From: Anaerolineaceae bacterium
Lineage (GTDB): Bacteria > Chloroflexota > Anaerolineae > Anaerolineales > Anaerolineaceae
DNA: 34,249 bases
Assembly (NCBI GenBank): GCA_028714615.1
Contig: JAQTMA010000016.1
Location: forward strand, 1-34,249
Reading direction: 5' to 3'
Position numbers and translations under genes: made by a program. Positions within the stretch are counted from its first letter, which is position 1, and each line of letters starts with the position of its first letter. The notes under the pieces are model-generated. The model was given only the letters and a program-made list of their open reading frames with translations, made no database searches and was not told the DNA's origin. Shown here piece by piece: positions 23,951-32,731 of this stretch.

Positions 23951-26900
23951 GGGTGATCCTCAATACCTTGACCAATCACCGTGACTTTCCCGCGATCGTC
24001 CAGGAAGACCAGCCTCGTTCCCTCGACCGGACCGATAAATTGCTGGGCGGCTCGAAGATAACGCCGCATTTGAGACGCATACCGGCCGACGAGTAAATCC
24101 AGATCCGCATCACTACGGATGGTGTCCGTCTTAAAATCGGCAATCTGCCAGCCCGACCCAGCCTGATAGAGCACATCCAGGTATCCGACTTCTGCTCTCC
24201 CGTCTGGCCGCATCCGGGAATAGGGGATTTCATGGACGCGTGTCTGGGCCTGGTTCATCTCTTTCCATAAGGGATGATCCTTGAACCGTCTCAGCAGCTC
24301 GGTCGCAAATTGGACGGCTCGATCCCGCTCTCCCGGGTCGACAAGCCCGCTTTCCAGCGCAATCGCATTCAAGAGCTGTTCCAACCTATCACTTCCGCTT
24401 GGCATGCTTCGCGAGGCGCCGCTGCCGGGGAACCGCCAGCGCTGGATGGCTTTATGCACCATCCGGCCGAGGATCACCCCGAAGCGCTGCTCATCCTCCC
24501 CGGTCACCCGCCAGAGATGCGCCTCTTCCAGCTCCGCTTCGCTCTCTTCCCCCGCATGGGGTGCCGTCTGGGCTGGATGGACGAGCGGCTCAAACAGGGG
24601 GACGGCGCTAGCGGCCGGCCAGGAGGCCGCAGGTGTTACCACCCTAGGCGGCTCTTGGGTGTCTTCCGCGGGTTTCACCCAGACACCCACCTCACTGCCG
24701 GTGGGTAAGACAGCGGTCTGCCAGGTTCCAGCCTTGTCCAGGGCTACCTGGGGATCGACCCCGGCAGCCCCGAGCAGGTCTCTCAACCATCCGCGCACGT
24801 CCAGCCTGCCCTCCCGCTGGCCCAGGTGGCCGCTGACGATCACCTTTTCCTTGGCGCGGGTCATTGCGACGTAAAAGAGGCGCCGGCTCTCCGCCTCGCC
24901 CTGGTCCTGATCGACGTATCGGGCATAGCGGTAGGCTAGCGGCAGCTCGTCCAGCCGGTCGGGTCTGAGCGCCAGGCCGGTCTCAGGCAGCAGGTAAACC
25001 GCCTCGCTGCTATTCAACCCCTGGCGGGCCGCATCCGCCAGGACCACCACGTCGAATTCCAGCCCCTTGGACCGGTGGATGGTCATCAGCCGCACCGACC
25101 CCTCCCCGTCCGCCTGGGCTTCACCCTCCCGGGCGCCCACATCCTGCAAGGTTTTCAGATACTCCAGGAAAGCGCCCACCGGTACGATCTGGCTGGTACG
25201 CGCGTCGGCCACCAGCTTATCCAGGTTGCGCCACAGCCGGCTCGAGTTCCCGGCCAAAATGGCACGGAAATCGGTAAACGCCAGGATCCGCCCGAGCAGC
25301 TCGTCCACCGGGATGCGGTCCACCCAGGGGGAAAGCTCCGCCAGGTAGTCCCGGGCGCGCTCAGCCTGGAGGCGATCGTCTTCCTTCAAACCGGTCAGAT
25401 CCCCCCGCAAAGCCTGGAATAGAGGTACTTTGTTCCCATCCTGCCAGCGCAGTTGGTGCAGACCTACCGGGCTGACCCCGAAAGCCGGGGAGCGCAGCAG
25501 CCCGGTCAGGACCAGGTCGTCCCATGGGTCGGCCAGGGCGCGCAGGAGGTTGAGCATATCGCGGATCTCGGGGCGGCCGTAGAACCCCCGCCCAGCGGTG
25601 GTGACGTAGGGGATGCGCGCCCGCTCAAACGCATCTTCATAGGCCGGGAAACCGGTGGAAGCGCGGAAGAGTAGGGTCACTTCATCCCAGGCGGCGATCT
25701 GCCCTTCGGCCTTTAGCTCCAGGAGGCGCTGGGCCAGCGCTTGAGCCGCTGCTTCCCGACCGCTGTCGCTGTCCTCGCCGCCGGCCAGAACGAACTCGAC
25801 GTGGGGCGCATGTTTGCCTGTCCCGGGCGCATCCCGGTGGGCGACCAGCGGCGCATAGGGGACGAAATAGGGCTTCCCCGGCTGTGCCTCGGTGCCCATG
25901 ACCGGGGCGAGCAGGTCGCCAAGCGCGCAGAGCAAGCCGGGGTGGGTGCGGAAGGTCAGGTCCAGGTCGATCGAGAGGCCCCCTCGGGTGCGGATCTCGT
26001 CCTGGAGGCCGCGAAAAACGGTCACGTCCGCCCCGCGGAAGCGGTAGATGCTCTGGCGGGCGTCGCCGACGATAAAGAGCCTCCCCGGCTCGCTTCCCGC
26101 GAGCGCCCGCACAATATCCCGCTGGCGGGTGTTGGTGTCTTGAAACTCGTCCACCAGCACGGCGGAGATTTCCGCCTGCCAACGGGCGGCGATGGATGGG
26201 TGCTTCAACAGCTCGAGCGCGGTCCCTTCCAGGGTGTCGAAATCGACGGCGTTGCGCTGGCGCAGCGCGCCCAGGTACTGGTCCCGGGCGCGGCAGTAGA
26301 GCTCGAGGAACACCGGCAGCGCCTGCTCCATGCGCTGGTCGAGCTCCGGGTTGGGAGGCGGGTCCTTGGCTTCCGCGCCGCCCAGCCAGCCCAAATTTGC
26401 ATCGTAATGCTCCTTCAGCTCTTTTACCGCCTCCTTGACCGGACCTTTGCTCCCCAGGCTGCCGCGCATGTGCTGGCGGCGGGCGGTGAAGAGCGCCTGG
26501 GCGGCTCGATTGGCGTTGCCTCGGCGCAGGCATTCCCCCGCCTGATCGAAACAGAGGAGCAGATCGAGCACCATCGCCGCCAGCTTCTCCCCGGCGGCAG
26601 CAGTAAGCTGGCGGGCATCGCGCAGGCCGCGCAGCTCCTCGACGATCCCGGCGACCCGCCGATCCCTCGTCCAGCGCTCGAGGGCGCATCGGACGGTTGG
26701 GTTCGCTCCGCCCTGGCGGAGATTTGCCCCATTCAGCCAGGGTTCCATGTCCAGCCGGCGCTCCAGGAGCTTTCCCAGCACCGTTTCCAGGGTGCTGGCT
26801 TTGAACAGGGCAAATAGTCCCTGCATCTCGGCCTGCCCGACCGCCCACGCCAGGGTATCTCTGGCCGCCTGGACGCGCAGGACCGCCATCCAGCCTTCCT

Positions 26901-27345
26901 CCAGCACCGCGAACTGGGGATCCAGCCCGGCTTCGGCAGGGTGGGCGCGCAGGATCTCACTGCACAGCCCATGGATGGTGCCGATGCGGGCGGCGTCCAT
27001 CTGGGCTTCCAGAGCGACCCAGAAGGGCTGCTCGGTCACTGGCGCCTTTTCGATGCGCTCGCGGATCTCCTTACGGATGCGGTTGCGCATCTCACGGGCC
27101 GCTTTTTCGGTGAAGGTGATGGCCACAATTTTGCGCGGGGAGCCGCATTCCGCCAGGAGCGGCAGGTAGCGGGCCACCAGGGTGCGGGTCTTGCCGCTGC
27201 CGGCCCCCGCCGTGACGGCCACGTCCCGCCCGCGCTCGCGAGCCGCCTCTGTCTGCAATCCGGTCAGGCCGAAACTGGCCAGCAGGCTCTCGAGGTCGGG
27301 GGAATATTCGTTAGGATTGGGTTCAACGATGGCTGATGCGTTCAT
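23947..27345 (-). CDS. addA: AddA-type helicase-nuclease subunit
   Basis: The 1132-residue protein is a UvrD/RecB-type superfamily 1 helicase: Walker A TAGAGSGKTRTL (about 45-56), VAITFTEKAAREM, motif II VLVDEFQDTN (about 396-405), IVGDARQSIYRFRGADV, VRLMTIHRSKGLEFD and FYVAMTRAKEKV. A RecB-family nuclease follows at the C terminus, with AEVGYLDVLYQAG and IADFKTDTI, where the aspartates and D-x-K bind the metal. Partnered with AddB, AddA resects double-strand breaks for recombination, the AddAB counterpart of RecBCD, and also degrades linear phage DNA. The ATG at 27345 follows the addB stop by 9 bases. The gene is very GC-rich compared with the BREX and SIR2-HerA genes on each side, so it may belong to an older part of the genome. 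Confidence 0.93.
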   Translation of the reverse strand: MNASAIVEPNPNEYSPDLESLLASFGLTGLQTEAARERGRDVAVTAGAGSGKTRTLVARYLPLLAECGSPRKIVAITFTEKAAREMRNRIRKEIRERIEKAPVTEQPFWVALEAQMDAARIGTIHGLCSEILRAHPAEAGLDPQFAVLEEGWMAVLRVQAARDTLAWAVGQAEMQGLFALFKASTLETVLGKLLERRLDMEPWLNGANLRQGGANPTVRCALERWTRDRRVAGIVEELRGLRDARQLTAAAGEKLAAMVLDLLLCFDQAGECLRRGNANRAAQALFTARRQHMRGSLGSKGPVKEAVKELKEHYDANLGWLGGAEAKDPPPNPELDQRMEQALPVFLELYCRARDQYLGALRQRNAVDFDTLEGTALELLKHPSIAARWQAEISAVLVDEFQDTNTRQRDIVRALAGSEPGRLFIVGDARQSIYRFRGADVTVFRGLQDEIRTRGGLSIDLDLTFRTHPGLLCALGDLLAPVMGTEAQPGKPYFVPYAPLVAHRDAPGTGKHAPHVEFVLAGGEDSDSGREAAAQALAQRLLELKAEGQIAAWDEVTLLFRASTGFPAYEDAFERARIPYVTTAGRGFYGRPEIRDMLNLLRALADPWDDLVLTGLLRSPAFGVSPVGLHQLRWQDGNKVPLFQALRGDLTGLKEDDRLQAERARDYLAELSPWVDRIPVDELLGRILAFTDFRAILAGNSSRLWRNLDKLVADARTSQIVPVGAFLEYLKTLQDVGAREGEAQADGEGSVRLMTIHRSKGLEFDVVVLADAARQGLNSSEAVYLLPETGLALRPDRLDELPLAYRYARYVDQDQGEAESRRLFYVAMTRAKEKVIVSGHLGQREGRLDVRGWLRDLLGAAGVDPQVALDKAGTWQTAVLPTGSEVGVWVKPAEDTQEPPRVVTPAASWPAASAVPLFEPLVHPAQTAPHAGEESEAELEEAHLWRVTGEDEQRFGVILGRMVHKAIQRWRFPGSGASRSMPSGSDRLEQLLNAIALESGLVDPGERDRAVQFATELLRRFKDHPLWKEMNQAQTRVHEIPYSRMRPDGRAEVGYLDVLYQAGSGWQIADFKTDTIRSDADLDLLVGRYASQMRRYLRAAQQFIGPVEGTRLVFLDDRGKVTVIGQGIEDHP

Positions 27346-27354
27346 AGGTAACGC

Positions 27355-30300
27355 TTATCCCCATTCCGCGACATAGTTCCAGCACCAGGGGGCAGCGCCG
27401 CAGTAGCTGGGGCATTTCCCGCCCAGAGGCTGGGAGGCAAATGCTCCCCGGCGCAGACCTGACAGGCTGCGCTCGAGATGCTCCCGGGTAAGCGCGATAG
27501 CTCCCTGCGGGCCATAGAGTTCCCCGGCCCGGAAGCGGCTGAGCTTCAGGCTGCTAGCCCCGTCCGGGCCGATCTTCCAGTAGAAGCCTTCCACCGGCTC
27601 GCCCAGGCCCAACGCGTCTCGGGCAGCCAGGGCGTACACCCCCAGCTGCAAGCGCCGGCCCTCGATCAGGTCGCGGGGAGACAGGTGGCTGCCGCCGGTC
27701 TTGTAGTCGATCACCCGCAGCTCCCCCGTTTCGTTCACGTCGATGCGGTCGATCACCCCGTGCAGGCGCACGATCTGACCCTCGACCTGGATCGTCAAGG
27801 GCGGGGCGCCGCGCAGCCCGAAAGGCTGTTCGAAGCGCAGGGGCTGCCAGCCGCCGGACTGCTCATACAGGCTGACGACCGTTTGCTCCAGACGCTCGAG
27901 CAGCTCGGCCTGCTGCGCCTCCCACAAAGGGGAAGGTCGGAAGCCGTACTGGGCCGGGGCGGCGGCAAATTCCTGTGGAACGACCCAGCGCAACTTCTCG
28001 AGCAGGGCTGCGAGGTCCGATCGATCCCCGGTTTCCCGGTAGGTGCGCTCGAGCACGCCGTGCAGCATCGAGCCGAGCTGGGCGGCGTCGAAGTCCCACC
28101 CGGGCGGTTCATGCGCTTCCACCGCCAGGCTGTTTTCGACAAAAAAGCGGAATGGGCAGGCTGCGTAGCACTCCAGGCGGGAGGTGCTCCAGGTATGCTC
28201 CGGCCCGAACTGCTCCCCGATCCGCCGGACCAGCCCATCCGAGGAGGCTTCGTCCTCGGAGAATGCTTCTGGATCCTGCAATAATTGGTTCAACCTCAGG
28301 TGAGCCTGACGCACTTGATCGTAGCCGTGATTCAGAGGGGCGAAGCTCTCTTCGCTCAGATGGGTACCGGTGAGCCCTTCCCGGCGCACGGCCCAGAAGA
28401 GCAGCTCCTGAGCGGAGGCGGCGTTGACCAGGGGGCGCGCATCTTCCGGGCCGACCTGCCGGACGCGATCTAGAAACAGGGCTTTGACCGCGTTCCAGTA
28501 GGGAGAAGGCTCCCAGGGATCGCCGCTGTCGGCGAGATAAGGCCGGGTGAGCAGGAGGAAGCGGTCCGAGCGGGTCACCGCCTGGTAGAATAGCCCGATC
28601 TGGTTGCGCTCCAGGCGGGACTGCATCCCCAGCAGATTGCGGGTGTCTTCATCCAGGAGCGGATCGGGGTGCTCGACCTTAGGGAATATGCCTTCCGAAA
28701 GCCCCGTTAGAACCACTGCCTGAAAACGAAGCCCACGGGCTTCGATGGGGCGCATCACCCCAACCGCCTCCTGGCGCAGATCGGTCTCCTCGGAGTAGCT
28801 GCTGCCTTGCAGCAAACCCTGGAGCTCGGCGAGAAAGCTGGGGTAAGCGATGTTCCGCTCACCCAGGATGGTTTCCACCAGAACCATTCCTCGCAGGCAT
28901 TCCCGAAATGCTGAGAGAACCGCTTGGTTCTCTAGGGCAGGGCTGGCTTCCAGGGAAACTGCCTGAAAGCATACATTTTGGAGCAGGTCTTCCAGCCAGG
29001 TCACCCAGGCTGTACTGGTGCGGGGCTCGGCGGGTGGTTGGATCCGATCCATGAAGGACCGGAAGATGGCGTGAAGATGGTCTGCCGCCTGTGCAACGGG
29101 AAGCCTGGGCAGGGAACTCTCTTCCTCCAGATCCTCTTCTTGCTCGGAGGAACCCTCTCGGGATTTCAAGATCGCGAAGACCTCGTCCCATTGATCCAGC
29201 CCCTCGATCACGATCCCAAAACGGCTGACCAGGTCCAGGGTGTCCGCTTCTCTGCGGGTGAGCCCCAAGCCGGATAAATCGAAGAAAGGGGTGCGTAGGG
29301 CGTCGAGCACCTGACGGCGGGGATAGTTCAAGAGAGGCAGGGTGAGCAGGTTCAGCAGGGAAGCGATGGCCGGCGCCTGAACCAGCAGCCGGCTCTGGGT
29401 GAAGCGCACCGGCAGACCAAATTCGACCGCCGCGGCGCGCAGGTGCGGGAAGTACTGGTCCGGGTCGGGGACCAGCACCGCGCAGCCGCCGATCGGGACA
29501 TCGTCACGCCGGATACGGGCTTTGAGGTAGCGCAGAGCTTCGCGGGCTTCCTCGGCGGGTGAACGGGTTTCCAACAGCCCGACCAGAGTGGTTTTTGGGG
29601 GGAAGGCGGTTTTTCCCGTCTCAAACAGGTTGGCTTCCAGGTAAGCCAGCGGCTCAAGAAGCGTCACTGGGGATACTGGGGCGATGATTTCCGCGGCCAG
29701 GTCTTTGTGGAGCTCGGTTAGCGCGGTCTGGAATCCTCGGTGGACCGGGCGGATCCAACCAGGGTCGCCCGGCAGGGTGATCAAGGTTCGGGCAGATCGG
29801 GGCGCCAGTAGGCCAAGCAAGCGGCGCTGAGCAGGATTGAAGGAGTCAAACCCATCCACCACCAGAAGTGCGCATTCGGCCAAGAGGGTGGGTTCTTGCT
29901 CGAGAGCCTCAATCGCGAGCCAGGCTGATCCCTCACCATCCATCCATTGGATCTGATCGAGCAGGTCCTGATAACGCTGGTAGATTTGGGCTAGCTCCAG
30001 CCTGGGAAGGTGATCGGGGCTGAAGGATGCGATCAGCTGCTCCGGAGAAATAAGAGATCGCTTGAATTCCGCGATGGCGCCCTCCACCGTGAGGGTGAAC
30101 CCCGGCAGGCCGCATAGGTTGGCATAATACTGGAGATTCGCCCGATCGATTGCGGTTCGGATGAGCTGGTGGACCAACGCCGCAGGCGCCGTGGGGATAC
30201 GCCTTTCTGCTCGTTCTAGGATTTCCAGGCAGATATCGCCGAATGTCGCGATCTGTGCTCCTAAGCTTCCACCCGAGGAAGCCAACGTTTGGCGAAAATT

Positions 30301-30435
30301 GGCGGCCTGCTGGTGATCCCCAACGATCACCCAGATTGGGGCAAGCGGCTGACTGGCCAGGGTTTCCCGGATCGCTTCAATGCACGCGTGGGTTTTTCCA
30401 CTCGCAGGAGAGGAGAGAAGAACTTGGACCGTCAT
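27355..30435 (-). CDS. addB: AddB-type helicase-nuclease subunit with PD-(D/E)XK domain
   Basis: The start ATG 30435 (1026 residues) is chosen because MTVQVLLSSPASGKTHAC opens with the Walker A-like P-loop that begins AddB; a longer frame adds only unlikely residues. Helicase-like domains follow, with VVLTGLSEGIFPKVEHPDPL near residue 580. The C-terminal nuclease shows YAACPFRFFVENSL, GSMLHGVLERTYRE, GVIDRIDVN and RVIDYKTGG, the PD-(D/E)XK core. Cysteines at CYAAC and in KCPSYCGAAPWC resemble the four-cysteine iron-sulfur staple of AddB, although spacing of the last group is Cx3C-x5-C. Inactive helicase motifs are usual for AddB. The pair addB-addA is preceded by a TATAAT element about 80 bases upstream. 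Confidence 0.9.
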   Translation of the reverse strand: MTVQVLLSSPASGKTHACIEAIRETLASQPLAPIWVIVGDHQQAANFRQTLASSGGSLGAQIATFGDICLEILERAERRIPTAPAALVHQLIRTAIDRANLQYYANLCGLPGFTLTVEGAIAEFKRSLISPEQLIASFSPDHLPRLELAQIYQRYQDLLDQIQWMDGEGSAWLAIEALEQEPTLLAECALLVVDGFDSFNPAQRRLLGLLAPRSARTLITLPGDPGWIRPVHRGFQTALTELHKDLAAEIIAPVSPVTLLEPLAYLEANLFETGKTAFPPKTTLVGLLETRSPAEEAREALRYLKARIRRDDVPIGGCAVLVPDPDQYFPHLRAAAVEFGLPVRFTQSRLLVQAPAIASLLNLLTLPLLNYPRRQVLDALRTPFFDLSGLGLTRREADTLDLVSRFGIVIEGLDQWDEVFAILKSREGSSEQEEDLEEESSLPRLPVAQAADHLHAIFRSFMDRIQPPAEPRTSTAWVTWLEDLLQNVCFQAVSLEASPALENQAVLSAFRECLRGMVLVETILGERNIAYPSFLAELQGLLQGSSYSEETDLRQEAVGVMRPIEARGLRFQAVVLTGLSEGIFPKVEHPDPLLDEDTRNLLGMQSRLERNQIGLFYQAVTRSDRFLLLTRPYLADSGDPWEPSPYWNAVKALFLDRVRQVGPEDARPLVNAASAQELLFWAVRREGLTGTHLSEESFAPLNHGYDQVRQAHLRLNQLLQDPEAFSEDEASSDGLVRRIGEQFGPEHTWSTSRLECYAACPFRFFVENSLAVEAHEPPGWDFDAAQLGSMLHGVLERTYRETGDRSDLAALLEKLRWVVPQEFAAAPAQYGFRPSPLWEAQQAELLERLEQTVVSLYEQSGGWQPLRFEQPFGLRGAPPLTIQVEGQIVRLHGVIDRIDVNETGELRVIDYKTGGSHLSPRDLIEGRRLQLGVYALAARDALGLGEPVEGFYWKIGPDGASSLKLSRFRAGELYGPQGAIALTREHLERSLSGLRRGAFASQPLGGKCPSYCGAAPWCWNYVAEWG

Positions 30436-30517
30436 CAGGCAGCGGCGACAGCGCCCCCTTTGCAAGAATGGGATGGTACGATCTCAAATTACGGTTTGAA
30501 TATGGGATTTCAATACC

Positions 30518-30523
30518 ATTATA
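30518..30523 (-). promoter_or_regulatory. -10 element (TATAAT) upstream of addB
   Basis: On the minus strand a perfect TATAAT at 30523-30518 lies about 83 bases before the addB ATG. The -35 region 17-19 bases upstream (TTCCTT or nearby) is weak. The rest of the 276-base gap between the KTSC gene and addB is AT-rich with no open frame and no clear terminator hairpin. Confidence 0.45.
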
Positions 30524-30711
30524 GGTGAAACGCGGAAAACAAGGAATAAATAGGAGAAGAAGAATTTTTCTAACTTCGTAATCCCAAATGAGCCCAAAAA
30601 ATTAATCCCTAAGCTTCCCCTCCTTAACCTTTATTCTCAAAATGCCCATGTTTTCATGCGCCTTAAACAGGTAATTTGCTATTTTTTATTCCCCTCTAGG
30701 CAGTTCTGTCC

Positions 30712-30927
30712 TTAACCGACTCTCGCCTCTGGAAATTTCTTTTTTACATTTGCATTGAAAAACTTACCCTTTGATTCGGCATTCATCATTTCTTCAAATA
30801 AATAACTTGGAAAATCATAATATTGCCAAATTTCCCCACTGGATTTGAATTCAATTTCAAGAGTCGATATGTTTGGGTCATACCCGATGGAAGTAATCAT
30901 TAATGATTCCACATATTGTCTTTCCAT
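30712..30927 (-). CDS. KTSC-domain small protein linked to SIR2-HerA
   Basis: This 71-residue protein reads ESLMITSIGYDPNISTLEIE, then GEIWQYYDFPSYLFEEMM, and ends GKFFNANVKKKFPEARVG. This is the pattern of KTSC domains (named after the C-terminal part of some lysyl-tRNA synthetases): I/V-x-Y-d-x...L-x-I/V-x-F, W-Y-x-V/F-P, then S-K-G-x-F/Y-F-N-x-I/V-R. KTSC domains occur alone or fused in phage and mobile-element proteins; their function is unknown. It starts 4 bases after the HerA stop (30932) and shares its AT-rich composition, so it was probably acquired together with SIR2-HerA and is co-transcribed. No ribosome-binding site better than GAAG is seen. Confidence 0.8.
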   Translation of the reverse strand: MERQYVESLMITSIGYDPNISTLEIEFKSSGEIWQYYDFPSYLFEEMMNAESKGKFFNANVKKKFPEARVG

Positions 30928-30931
30928 ATCT

Positions 30932-32731
30932 TCATTTAGACTCTTTGGTGATTTGTTTTTGTTCTCTTATCGCTGTTATTATATTTTTATAATGTTGCTC
31001 ATTGGGAGGAAATGTCTTATTCCAGTTTTTCGCTAATGCAGGATCATTGCTGCTTGGGCGGGGTTCAACCAGGCTGATTCTCACTCTTGATGGTATTTTT
31101 ATAGATTCACCAACAATCACAGCTTCTCCTATCCGTAACGATGGCAAAAAATCTATTAGATTAGTCATATTATTTGGAGACGCAGATTTGACTGTACTCT
31201 GGTCAGCGTTGTTGGTTAACCTTAATGCAATGAATGTACCGACTTGCGATAGTATTGTGGTAGATATTTCAGATGGTCTTTGTGACACAACCATTGCTCC
31301 CACTCCAAACTTTCTACCCTCTTTAAACAATTTTTCAACTGCTTTTCTTGCATAACCATAAACAAATCGACTCCCTTGCTCTTCGGATAGATAAGAATGG
31401 GCTTCTTCAAATACCATTAAGATTGGTCTATTCCTCCCCGTATACTCCTCGAATCTTCCCCAATACATACTATCAAAAATAATCCTTGTTAACAATCCAA
31501 CAGATAAATCGATCAATTCAAATGGAACACCGCTTAAATCCAAAATAGTTAATCTTTTGTCGTGATCAATCCAATCACGGACTAATTTATCTATATCATT
31601 TTCACTTTCTGTTGTATAGAATTCACCCGGAAAGAACATAAAATCAAATCGAGAGTCTTTTAATCTCGCGTATATATTTTTTTCATGGCTATACATTTCT
31701 TGCCTTTTAGACTTATATGGCCTCTCTGCTCCCATCGAATATGGCTTAAATGTTGCTGGAATTAATAAATTAGGGTCACCCGCACCTATTAATTCCTCGG
31801 TTTTTTCATTTTGATTTTCAATAGTAGCCGTGCTATATGTACCATTTACTTCTCGATTTAAATTGTGCCATAATAACCTGATATCAAATGGAATAGGTGA
31901 ATCCGCGGTGATTAAATCGCTGTTTACTAATCCAGCTTTGAGCTTCGACGCATTATTTTTTTTCATACTGACTATTTCAGATCTTAATCTTTTGTCTTGG
32001 AGTTGATCTTGTCCTGCTTGCCTACCAACAAGAAAAAAGGACAACTCGTCGAATGTCATTATCCAGAAAGGAATATATAGAGGATTTACCGGATCATTTA
32101 TTTTAAATATTTTTGCATCCCCACCGAAAGCCGATTCATACTCGCCGTGGGGGTCAATAAGCACTATTCGCGAACCCGGATAATCCCTCAATATTGATTT
32201 GGTTATATGGGCGGTTGCATTAGATTTCCCGCTCCCGGTTGATCCTAAGATTGCGCTATGCCTAAGGACAAAGTTTTGGAGATCAACAAAAACGGACAAA
32301 TTATCTGTTGATGAATGCTTACCGATTTCTAATAGCCCATCTTTTTTACCCCCATAGATACTCCTCAAATCATCTTCAACAACGATATGTACTTCATCAT
32401 TGACTGTAGGGTAAGTTCCAATACCTTTTTCAAATTCCATATTTCCAAGTTTTTCACCAATAAGTTGGACTTGTAGGTATCTGTCCCCATAGTTGGGTTT
32501 ATCAAAGTTTTCTTCATTTTTGCTGGGTGTATTACTTACTGAAGATACAATTCCGTAAAGGGCCATATATCCTAAAGGTATTTTTACCAAGGTTCCGATT
32601 TGCCCAATCCTATACAATCTCCCATTAATTACAGGAGAATATGATTTTATTTCCTCACTATTAATTTCAACTTCTATAGATTTACTATCAACATTAATTA
32701 CTTTTCCCAGATATGTTACATCGTTTATCAT
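30932..32731 (-). CDS. HerA-like ATPase of a SIR2-HerA defence system
   Basis: The protein has 599 residues. A HAS-barrel-like N terminus of about 130 residues (VTYLGKVINVDSKSIEVEIN) leads into the HerA/FtsK-like ATPase: Walker A LGSTGSGKSNATAHI (162-176), IVLIDPHGEYES, the Walker B ILMVFEEAHSYL (437-448) with catalytic glutamates, and VVSQRPSEISTTILSQVGTF with the arginine finger region. HerA forms hexamers. In SIR2-HerA systems it forms a large complex with SIR2 in which ATPase and NADase activity respond to phage DNA. The gene overlaps the SIR2 stop by one base (TAATG), a tight coupling that fits fixed stoichiometry. Composition is very AT-rich, unlike addAB next door. Confidence 0.92.
   Translation of the reverse strand: MINDVTYLGKVINVDSKSIEVEINSEEIKSYSPVINGRLYRIGQIGTLVKIPLGYMALYGIVSSVSNTPSKNEENFDKPNYGDRYLQVQLIGEKLGNMEFEKGIGTYPTVNDEVHIVVEDDLRSIYGGKKDGLLEIGKHSSTDNLSVFVDLQNFVLRHSAILGSTGSGKSNATAHITKSILRDYPGSRIVLIDPHGEYESAFGGDAKIFKINDPVNPLYIPFWIMTFDELSFFLVGRQAGQDQLQDKRLRSEIVSMKKNNASKLKAGLVNSDLITADSPIPFDIRLLWHNLNREVNGTYSTATIENQNEKTEELIGAGDPNLLIPATFKPYSMGAERPYKSKRQEMYSHEKNIYARLKDSRFDFMFFPGEFYTTESENDIDKLVRDWIDHDKRLTILDLSGVPFELIDLSVGLLTRIIFDSMYWGRFEEYTGRNRPILMVFEEAHSYLSEEQGSRFVYGYARKAVEKLFKEGRKFGVGAMVVSQRPSEISTTILSQVGTFIALRLTNNADQSTVKSASPNNMTNLIDFLPSLRIGEAVIVGESIKIPSRVRISLVEPRPSSNDPALAKNWNKTFPPNEQHYKNIITAIREQKQITKESK

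Noticed and set aside
25682..26848. Long open frames on both strands within addA (minus 388 codons, plus 358 codons)
   Set aside because: They are shadows of the GC-rich addA gene, with Pro/Arg/Gly/Ala-rich text and no domain; addA itself has all helicase motifs in order.
27478..28284. Plus-strand frame of 268 codons opposite addB
   Set aside because: It is the antisense of the addB nuclease domain and has no recognisable motif or ribosome-binding site.
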